Positions 1-7,100 of a stretch of 8,196 nt of DNA are shown one piece after another. Location: the NCBI GenBank assembly GCA_903829565.1, contig CAIKQM010000525.1:1-8196 (forward strand), given 5' to 3'. This stretch comes from an uncultured Planctomycetota bacterium (GTDB lineage: Bacteria; Planctomycetota; UBA1135; GCA-002686595). A model generated the notes under the pieces. It saw only the letters and a program-made list of their open reading frames with translations, made no database searches and had not been told where the DNA came from. Numbering within the stretch: position 1 is the first letter of the stretch; each line of letters opens with the position of its first letter. The translations under genes were made by a program, and so were the position numbers.

Positions 1-720
1 CGCGGGCTCGCCATGGTGGCTGCTGGTGCGGAGTGGTTGGACATTGGTGGGGAATCCACGCGACCGGGAGCCGAGCCCGTGACGCCGCGCGACGAGATCG
101 CGCGCGTAGTGCCGCTGATTCAAGCGCTCGCGCGCCGTGTCGATGCCACGCTGTCGATCGACACGCGCCATGCGGAAACGGCCTTTGCCGCCTTGCGGGC
201 GGGTGCCAGCGTGGTGAACGATGTGACCGCCGGACTTGGTGACCCCGACATGCTGGAGGTTGTCGCCCAAGCGGATGCGGGTTACATCGCGATGCACATG
301 CAGGGCGAACCACGCACCATGCAAGTCGCGCCGCGCTACGCCGATGTTGTGGCCGAGGTGCTGGAGTTCCTGCGTCTGCGTGCCGGCGCTGCGTGTGAGG
401 CGGGTATTGATCCCGCGCGCGTGTGGATCGACCCCGGCATCGGCTTTGGCAAGGCTCTGGAACACAATCTTGAGCTAATGGCGCGTCTCGGCGAACTGCG
501 CTCGCTGGGCTTGCCCGTGATGCTGGGTGCATCGCGCAAAAGCTTCATCGCCAAGCTCGACGAGCGCGCCTCCGACCCCGCCGATCGTCTGGGCGGCTCG
601 CTCGCCGCCGCCGTGTACGGCGTCCGTGGGAGCGTAGACCTAGTCCGCGTCCACGATGTCGCCGCCACCCGCCAGGCTGTCGCCGTAGCTCACGCCATCA
701 CCCGCCTACGCCGGAGCTGA
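1..720 (+). CDS. folP: Dihydropteroate synthase, 5'-truncated by window edge
   Basis: Condenses 6-hydroxymethyl-dihydropterin diphosphate with p-aminobenzoate to give dihydropteroate in cytosolic folate synthesis, the step blocked by sulfonamides. The frame is open from base 1 (Arg-Gly-Leu-Ala before the first Met at 13), so 239 C-terminal residues are present. By comparison with the roughly 280-residue family, about 45 N-terminal residues, including the NVTPDSFSDGG-type motif, lie off the window. Numbering from base 1, visible motifs are GGESTRPG (16-23, diphosphate loop), SIDT (52-55), NDV (73-75), MHMQG (98-102), DPGIGFGK (144-151, pterin pocket), SRKSF (178-182, with the pterin-binding Lys) and RVHDV (216-220). 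All key residues in the visible part are intact, so this looks like a working enzyme. The Met at 13 is internal, not the start. The next gene is glmM, as in the E. coli ftsH-folP-glmM order; by analogy ftsH could lie upstream, but that is inference. The last codons turn C-rich at third positions. Confidence 0.96.
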   Translation, partial: RGLAMVAAGAEWLDIGGESTRPGAEPVTPRDEIARVVPLIQALARRVDATLSIDTRHAETAFAALRAGASVVNDVTAGLGDPDMLEVVAQADAGYIAMHMQGEPRTMQVAPRYADVVAEVLEFLRLRAGAACEAGIDPARVWIDPGIGFGKALEHNLELMARLGELRSLGLPVMLGASRKSFIAKLDERASDPADRLGGSLAAAVYGVRGSVDLVRVHDVAATRQAVAVAHAITRLRRS

Positions 721-839
721 AGCCGGCGGCAGCCCGGCGTGGACATACATGTGCGGAAGCGGCGTGCCAGTGAGCGGCACAAGACGCCACCCACGGCGGT
801 CTTGATTCCGGCGCCAGAAGAGCGTTTCCTCTGTCACGC
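721..839 (+). promoter_or_regulatory. folP-glmM gap with two adjacent stem-loops
   Basis: This 119-bp gap contains no convincing gene. Two hairpins lie end to end. The first pairs 764-768 (GTGCC) with 776-780 (GGCAC) over a 7-nt loop. The second pairs 781-788 with 795-803 (AAGACGCC against GGCGGTCTT, eight pairs with one bulged G) over a 6-nt loop. No T-run follows, so a classical intrinsic terminator is not supported. They could stabilise or attenuate mRNA between folP and glmM. No purine-rich Shine-Dalgarno lies at normal spacing before the glmM ATG, and a TTGATT at 802-807 has only a weak -10 partner. The hairpins are seen in sequence; any role is inferred. Confidence 0.3.
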
Positions 840-2183
840 ATGGGTACGCGCATCTTTGGCACCGACGGGATCCGGGGGCGGGCCGGCGAAGGCTGGCTCA
901 CCACCGGAGCGGCGACGAGCTTGGGCTTGGCGCTGGCCGAAGTGTTGGGTGCCAAAGACACGCACCCGCACGCGCTGCTCGGCCACGACGGGCGCAAGAG
1001 CGGCCCCGAGCTGGAGGCCGCGCTGGCGCGCGGGTTGCGCGCGGGCGGCTTTGAGGTCACGACCTGCGGGCTGATCACCACGCCCGGCTTGGCATGGTTG
1101 GTGAAGGACCGGCGCTACGCAATCGGTGCCATGGTCAGCGCTTCGCACAACCCGGCCGAGGACAACGGCATCAAGGTCTTCGGGGCCTCGGGTGAAAAGC
1201 TCTCCGATGCGCTGGAGGAAGCGGTCGAGGCGCGTTTGCATGCGCGGCCGGCGATCGAGATGCCGGGCAATCCGGCAGAGCTCGACGCTTCGCTGTCCGA
1301 GCACTACGCCTCGTTCCTTGTCAAACACGCTGGACAAGGGTTGTCGCTGCGCGGTGTCAAGATCGTGCTCGACTGCGCCAATGGCGGCGCAAGTCGGGTG
1401 GCTCCGCAGGTGCTGACGCGCCTTGGTGCCCACCTGCACACCTTTGCCGCCGAACCGGATGGCACGAACATCAACCGCGAGTGCGGTGCGACGCATTTGG
1501 AGCGCTTGGTGCGCGAAGTACGCGCACACCAGGCGCACTTGGGTATCGCCTTGGATGGCGATGGCGATCGCTGCATGCTCGTCGACGAGCGCGGCGAGGT
1601 CGTGCACGGTGATGGCATCATGACCATCGTTGCGCGGGCGGCGGCGCAGACGGGTGAATGGCGCGACAAGCGCATTGTCGCCACCGTGATGAGCAACCGC
1701 GGGCTGCACAAGGCGCTGCGCGAGGTCGGTGTGGGCGTCGTGACCACCGATGTGGGCGATCGCCGCGTGGTCGAAGCCCTGCGACGCGAACGGCTGCTGT
1801 TGGGCGGCGAGCAGTCTGGCCACATCGTGTTCGGCGCGGAGCACGACTACATCGGCGACGGGATGTACACGGCGTTGCGCGTGCTGCGGATCATGGTGGC
1901 CAGCGGGCAGCCGTTGTCGCAGCTAGCCCAGGCCTTTCGCGAGTTCCCGCAGGTGCTGGTCAATGTGCGCGTGGCGCGTAAGCCTGCGCTTAGCACGCTA
2001 AGCCGCACGTTAGCGGCGCAAAAGAAGGTCGAAGACGAGCTCGGCGAGGACGGCCGCGTGCTCTTGCGCTACTCCGGCACGGAAGCGCTGGCGCGCGTCA
2101 TGGTCGAAGGCCCCGATGAGGCGTTGATCCGCGTGCGTGCGAACGAACTGGCCGAGACCATGGTGGCCGAGATCGGCTCGTGA
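840..2183 (+). CDS. glmM: Phosphoglucosamine mutase
   Basis: Interconverts glucosamine-6-phosphate and glucosamine-1-phosphate in the cytosol, committing hexosamine to UDP-GlcNAc for peptidoglycan (and lipid A where made). The 447 residues match the usual length of about 445. The N-terminus reads GTRIFGTDGIRG, the family opening, which fixes the ATG at 840. The phosphoserine active site is SASHNP with Ser102, the same number as in E. coli. The Mg-binding loop DGDGDR is at 239-244, the sugar-binding GEQSGH at 323-328, and the C-terminal phosphate loop RYSGTE at 410-415. The residue after SGTE is Ala416 where the family usually has Pro, a mild oddity. PDGTNIN and CGATH, typical of GlmM rather than phosphomannomutases, are also present. 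The stop overlaps the tsaB start by 4 bp, suggesting translational coupling. No diadenylate cyclase gene (cdaA) lies before it, unlike in many Gram-positive bacteria. No clear Shine-Dalgarno is visible. Confidence 0.97.
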   Translation: MGTRIFGTDGIRGRAGEGWLTTGAATSLGLALAEVLGAKDTHPHALLGHDGRKSGPELEAALARGLRAGGFEVTTCGLITTPGLAWLVKDRRYAIGAMVSASHNPAEDNGIKVFGASGEKLSDALEEAVEARLHARPAIEMPGNPAELDASLSEHYASFLVKHAGQGLSLRGVKIVLDCANGGASRVAPQVLTRLGAHLHTFAAEPDGTNINRECGATHLERLVREVRAHQAHLGIALDGDGDRCMLVDERGEVVHGDGIMTIVARAAAQTGEWRDKRIVATVMSNRGLHKALREVGVGVVTTDVGDRRVVEALRRERLLLGGEQSGHIVFGAEHDYIGDGMYTALRVLRIMVASGQPLSQLAQAFREFPQVLVNVRVARKPALSTLSRTLAAQKKVEDELGEDGRVLLRYSGTEALARVMVEGPDEALIRVRANELAETMVAEIGS

Positions 2184-2872
2184 GCGTCACGCACGGGCTG
2201 TGCTTGGCCATCGAAGCCAGCGGGCGGCCGGCGTCCGCGGCGGCGCATTGGGCCGGGCGCAGCTTGGAGCGCGTGCTAGTCGAAGAACGAGCGCACGCCT
2301 CGGACCTTTTGCCGGCGGTGGACGAGCTGGTGCGCGAGCTCGGGACCGAACCGCGGTCGACGACGCTGGTCGTCGTCGGAACGGGACCGGGTAGCTACAC
2401 CGGTCTGCGCGTCGCGATCGCCAGCGCGTTGGGTATCTGCCGCGCAGCACACGCGCAGGCCTTGGGCATCCCCTCGGGCGAAGCCTTGTGCTGGGAACTG
2501 GGCGCCGAGGGCGAGCTGCTGACGATCGTGCTCGACGCGCGCTCGCAAGGTGTCACGCTCGCGAGCTATCGGCGTGTGGTCCAAGCCGGCCTGGCCGAGA
2601 TCGCTGTGGTGCAAGCGCCGCAATGGTTGCCGATCGCCGAGGCGCGCGCCCATGTCGCGCTCGAGGGGCGCGTGTTGGTCGATGCCACCGTGCCTGACTT
2701 GTGTGGCTTTGAGCCGGCGTTGCGTGCGCGCTGCAGCACCGTGCGCCCGCCGCGCGCTGCGGCCTTGTTGGAGCTCGGCATGGCGCGCGCCGCTCGCGGC
2801 CAGCACACGCCGCTCGCGGAGTTGCAGCCGTTGTACCTGCGCGACTTCGTGCCGACGACGCGCAAGCGTTGA
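2180..2872 (+). CDS. tsaB: tRNA threonylcarbamoyladenosine biosynthesis protein TsaB
   Basis: TsaB is the non-catalytic, ASKHA-fold partner of TsaD. With TsaE it helps transfer threonylcarbamoyl to A37 of ANN-decoding tRNAs (t6A) in the cytosol. The 230 residues fit the family. Diagnostic features are the N-terminal strand LAIEAS (9-14; most homologues read LAIDTS or LAIETS), the helix segment ERAHASDLLP, the hallmark GPGSYTGLR (69-77), LDAR (118-121) and the C-terminal PLYLRDF (217-223). There is no RimI acetyltransferase fusion. The GTG start at 2180 lies inside the glmM stop (GTGA overlap), so translation is probably coupled to glmM; no strong Shine-Dalgarno precedes it. Its stop is followed by alr within about 50 bp. 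tsaB is usually essential and commonly sits among unrelated core genes, so its place here says little about function. Confidence 0.93.
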   Translation: MSVTHGLCLAIEASGRPASAAAHWAGRSLERVLVEERAHASDLLPAVDELVRELGTEPRSTTLVVVGTGPGSYTGLRVAIASALGICRAAHAQALGIPSGEALCWELGAEGELLTIVLDARSQGVTLASYRRVVQAGLAEIAVVQAPQWLPIAEARAHVALEGRVLVDATVPDLCGFEPALRARCSTVRPPRAAALLELGMARAARGQHTPLAELQPLYLRDFVPTTRKR

Positions 2873-2910
2873 GTGCATCTGGCGGATGGAACCCGCATGC
2901 ACAGATAGCT

Positions 2911-2913
2911 AGG
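2911..2913 (+). promoter_or_regulatory. Weak ribosome binding site supporting GTG start of alr
   Basis: An AGG triplet lies 9 nt before the GTG at 2923. It is a minimal Shine-Dalgarno match, but no match precedes the alternative TTG at 2869. It is used here only to help choose the alr start. Confidence 0.3.
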
Positions 2914-2922
2914 CTCGACTGC

Positions 2923-4122
2923 GTGAACGCGCACAGAGTCTGGGCCGAAGTCGATCTCGATGCAGTCACGCGCAACCTCGCTGTCATTCGCCGACGCGCG
3001 GGACCGCAGACGCGCATCATGTTCGTCGTCAAAGCGGATGCGTATGGACATGGTGCTGTCGCGTTGGCGCACCATGCGTTGCGCTGCGGCGTGGGCGCGC
3101 TCGGAGTCGGCAGCAGCGCAGAAGCGCTGGAGCTGCGCGCCTCGGGCGTGCGCGCGCCGATCTTGGTGTTGGGCACGCTCATCGATGATGAGATGGATGA
3201 GTGCCTGCGCAACGATGTGCACATGGCGCTGCACTCTTCGGATCGACGCGCCAAACTGCAGGAATTGTCGAAGCGTTTGGGCCTCAAGGCCAAGCTGCAC
3301 CTGAACATTGACACGGGCATGGGGCGCTTGGGCGTGCTGCCGCACCGCGCCATCGAGCTGATGCGCGAGGTCAAGCAAAGTGGACACCTCGAGCTCGCGG
3401 GCGTGATGACGCACATCAGTGCTCCCGATGGAGCGTTGGCCGCGAGTACACACGAACAGCAGCGCCTCTTCGAAGGTGTGTTGCGCGAAGGCCGCGAGCA
3501 GCGCTTGTTGTCCGGTTGGATTCACATGGCGAACAGCGCGGCGCTGTTCACGGATCTGCGCCCGCGTTACGACACGGTGCGCCCCGGGATCAGCGCCTAC
3601 GGCGTGATGGCCGCGGACATGCCGGGTGTGGATGAGCTGTCGCCGGCGATGTCGCTGCGCAGTCAGGTCGTGTTCCTCAAGGACATTCCGCAGGGCTATG
3701 CGGTCGGCTACAGCTCGACCTGGCGCGCGCCGCGTCCCACGCGCATTGCGACCTTGCCTCTGGGCTACAACGATGGCGTGCCGTGGCGCGTGGGCAACAA
3801 GGCCGAGGTGTTGGTGCGCGGTCGGCGCGCGCCCATCGTGGGCCGTGTGTCGATGGACTACACCACCATCGATGTGGGCCACATCGGCGGCGTGCAAGTG
3901 GGCGATGTGGTCACGATCATCGGCCGCGACGGTCACGAGTCGATCAGTGCCGAGGAGATCGCCGCGCACGCGGGTACGATTGGTTACGAGGTGACTTGCC
4001 ATGTCGGCAAGCGCGTGAAGCGCGTCTACACAGGCGGCACCGAGCTGGTCCTTCCGGCCATGCCGCCGGCGGCTCTGCCGCAGCGCTGGAGCGCGCCTGC
4101 AGCGCCCATGCGCAACCCCTAA
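2923..4122 (+). CDS. alr: Alanine racemase (PLP-dependent)
   Basis: Interconverts L- and D-alanine with pyridoxal phosphate in the cytosol, supplying D-Ala for the peptidoglycan stem peptide. With the GTG at 2923 as start the protein has 399 residues and opens with HRVWAEVDLDAV, the normal Alr beginning. The PLP lysine is Lys37 in VVKADAYGHG. Other active-site residues line up with the Geobacillus enzyme: Arg220 in TVRPG, the catalytic Tyr263 in VGYSSTW, Tyr282 in LGYNDG, Met311 in SMD and Tyr355 in IGYEV. An N-terminal TIM barrel and a C-terminal beta domain are therefore both present. About 25-30 residues, Pro- and Ala-rich, extend past the usual end. The start is a choice: a TTG at 2869 overlapping the tsaB stop would add 18 residues unlike the family. 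GTG is preferred because AGG at 2911-2913 lies 9 nt before it. Confidence 0.95.
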   Translation: MNAHRVWAEVDLDAVTRNLAVIRRRAGPQTRIMFVVKADAYGHGAVALAHHALRCGVGALGVGSSAEALELRASGVRAPILVLGTLIDDEMDECLRNDVHMALHSSDRRAKLQELSKRLGLKAKLHLNIDTGMGRLGVLPHRAIELMREVKQSGHLELAGVMTHISAPDGALAASTHEQQRLFEGVLREGREQRLLSGWIHMANSAALFTDLRPRYDTVRPGISAYGVMAADMPGVDELSPAMSLRSQVVFLKDIPQGYAVGYSSTWRAPRPTRIATLPLGYNDGVPWRVGNKAEVLVRGRRAPIVGRVSMDYTTIDVGHIGGVQVGDVVTIIGRDGHESISAEEIAAHAGTIGYEVTCHVGKRVKRVYTGGTELVLPAMPPAALPQRWSAPAAPMRNP

Positions 4123-4133
4123 TTCAGCTGGGT

Positions 4134-4154
4134 ATGAGACGATTGAGACTATGA
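4134..4154 (+). other. Six-codon ORF overlapping the AsmA-like start
   Basis: ATG at 4134 opens a reading frame for Met-Arg-Arg-Leu-Arg-Leu whose TGA (4152-4154) overlaps the ATG of the AsmA-like gene in an ATGA junction. Two Arg codons are AGA and one Leu codon is CTA, all unusual beside the CGC/CGT and CTG/TTG preference of the neighbours. It could load ribosomes onto the next gene or act as a tiny leader peptide. A chance ORF this short is very likely, and its own Shine-Dalgarno is poor. Confidence 0.12.
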
Positions 4155-7100
4155 AGCGGTTAGGACGCGCGCTGTTGCGCTGGGCTGTGCGCGCGGGTTG
4201 GGCCGTGATGGCGCTGGCCGCAGTCTTGGCTTTGGCGGAATCGCTCGGTTTGTGGGCGTGGGGCGCGCGGCGTTGGATCGCCAGCACACTCAATCGCCCC
4301 ATCGAAGAGGTGCGCATCGACACGCTGCAGTTGTCGTGGCTGCGACCGCGCTTGGAGTTGAAGGGCGTAGAGGTCGGTCCCGAAGGCGCGACCGTGCGTG
4401 TGGATGCGGCTACGCTCGACTTTGACCTGTTGGGCCCGGGCTCGCCGCGTCTGGTGCGCGCGAAGATTGAAGGTGGCGGCTTTGACTTGTCGCGCCGCTT
4501 GCTGGTGGCGTGGCAAGGCGTGAGTGACGCGACGCAGGCTGTCAACCCCGCGACAGTGCTGCTGCCCGAAGTCGAGTTGCGCGGCATCGAGATCGCGCTA
4601 CGTTCCGAATCGATTGGACGCGTGCCGCTTGGTGCGCTGCATGTGTTGCTGCGCGCAGGCGAGGATGGTCGACCGCAACTGTGGGGACGCTTGGATCCCT
4701 CGGCTGCACTCGGTGGCGGCTCGCGCGGTGCTGCGGTGTTCTTGCGCGGCGAGCTGCAATCGGATCAAGCATTTGAGGTGCGAGCGACAGCGACCGCGCT
4801 GCGCTTGCGTTCGGAAGAGCTACCCGATGCCCAAGCATTCGCGGCGATCAAGGCCGCGGCACCACAAGTACGCTTGGACTTGGACTTGCGCGGGCGCGTG
4901 CCGCTGAAGCAAGGCGAAGAGCCGCAAGTCAAGTTGGGTTTACGCTTGGCGGGTGGATCCATCTCGCTGCTGGATGGGCGCGAAACGCTCAAGGACTTGG
5001 CTTTGGACCTGCGCGCCGACTGGCATCCGCAAGTCGAGACAGAGTGGACCGAGCTGCGCTCGCTGGATCTCGAGGCTGTGTACTCGGGCACGACACGCTT
5101 GGGTGCGGTGCGCGGCGGCATGGTGTGTGGTGTGCACGCCGGCAGCGAGCAAGCGGCTGCGTGGCTGGTCGGCGATCGCTTTGAGATTGGCGAGCCGTTG
5201 AAGCAACTGCTGGCGGATGATCTGTTCGCCTTGCGCCAGTGGAGCGCATTCGAACCGCGCGGTACCGCCAAGTTGCGCGCTGCATGGCGTGTACCTCAGG
5301 GCGGTGCCTTGGCTGACGCGCATGTTGCAGCCGATCTTGAGCTGCAAGGCGAGACGGCGGTGACCTTCCGCGGTTGGCCCAGCGGCGCCATGGGCGCGCT
5401 CGATGAAGGCTTTCCTCTGGCCATCGAGCAACTGCATGGACGCGTTGTGTTCCACCATGATTCCAAGGCGGCGCGTACGCTGCGCGTGGGCATCGTGGGC
5501 GCGGAGATGTTGTCGCGCCATGAGTCAGGCTTGATCAACTTGCACGCGCGCGGTGATGTGCGCACGCATGCGCCCGATGCGTCGCCGTTTGCACCCGGAC
5601 GCGGCAATCCCGAGTGGGATGTGCGTATCGAAGCGGATGCCCTGCCCTTCGATGCCACCACAGAAGCAGCACTGCGTGGCTTGTCCTCCGCTGTGCCCGT
5701 GAACAGTTGGCTGCCTTACCATCCGCGTGGCGGCACGATTGATGCAAAGGTCCGCGTGGGGCGTACTGTCGAATCAACGACCACGATGGTCAGCGCCGAG
5801 TTGCAACTGCGCGACATGCAGGCGCGTTGGGATGAGCTCCCGTTGCCGTTGAGCAAGGTCAGTGGGCCGCTCGTGTTCCGCTCGGATGGTCTCGGGATGC
5901 GCGGCCTCACGTTCGCCTTGGAGGCTGTGGCCGAAGGCGGCAGCACGGTAGATGTGCGCGGACGTTTGCAGACCGAGGACGATGGCGATGCGCGCACTGT
6001 GCAGGAAACAGACGATGTCCAGCACATCTGGGCGCGCGCACCTGCGGTGGTGCTCGAGGGAGCTGATGCAGCGGTCTTGGCCGCGAGCCTGGACGATGTG
6101 CGCGCGGCGATGGACGAGCTGCAGCCGCGTGGTACAGCGCAATTGGAGTGGTCGCGCACGCGTGATGGGCGCGCAGCTGTGCGCACGACGCGAGCGATTG
6201 TCGAGCCGGCAACCGGTGCAGCCAAACTGGTGTTGACGCCGCGTGCCTTCCCGATGGAGGTCGAGGTGTTGGCCGGCACTGGCGTCGTGGAAGCGCGCGA
6301 AGGCGCGCCCAGCACAGTGCGCGTGGGGCCGGTACTGGGCCGTGTGCAAGAGGCGTGGGTATGTGCGCGAGTGGCCTTGCCTGAGCGCGATCTCGAACTG
6401 CGCGCTGCTGGTGTCGACACCAAGGACCCGCGCGTGTGGGAGTGCCTGGCGCAGGCGTGGGATGCAGCCGCAGGCGCTCAGACTGTCCAGTTTACTGGAC
6501 AGGTCGACCTGACCGGCCAGATGCGCTTGGGGGCCAGCGCCAACACTACGCAGTGGCAAGTCGCGCTGCGTGGCAATGGCTTGCGCTCGGGCAGCTTTGC
6601 TCTGCGCGATGTAGGAGGCTTGCTTGAGCTGCAGGGCGGTGTGGTGTCCGGCACGAACCTGACAACCACACTCGGCGATACACCTATCGCCATCCAAGAC
6701 CTGCGTTGGGACTTGGTGGGTGCGGCGCCGCTGGAAGCACGCTTCGCCATTGAGTCTCTGCCCTTGGATCGCGTGCATCTGGGCGCCTTCTTGGCGGCCG
6801 ACAATTTGGATGCATTGCTCGACGGTCTGGAGCTGCGTGGCGCGGTGCAAGTGCCTGATGGTCGCGTGCTCTGGCAACGCGACTCTGGCGAGCCGGGCGC
6901 GAGTGGCAGAGTCGAGCTTTCGGGCAGTGCACGCCCGCGCGGTGTTGCGCTGCGTGTCGGGGTGCCGATCAACATCAGCGATGCACGCCTGCAAGTCGAG
7001 CGCTTGTCTTTCGACGCAGGCGGCACGAAAGCACTCGTGCGGATCGAGGATCTGCGCGGCCAACTGGCCGATCGCAGCATCGAGCGCACACGCTTGCTGC

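Noticed and set aside
802..830. TTGATT, 17 bases, TTTCCT as a promoter for glmM
   Set aside because: The -10 matches only half the consensus and would place the start of RNA almost on the ATG; not enough to call.
2566..4587. Long - strand frame of 673 codons across tsaB, alr and the start of the AsmA-like gene
   Set aside because: It is antisense to three recognised genes and its product is His/Arg/Ala-rich, typical of a shadow frame in G+C-rich DNA.
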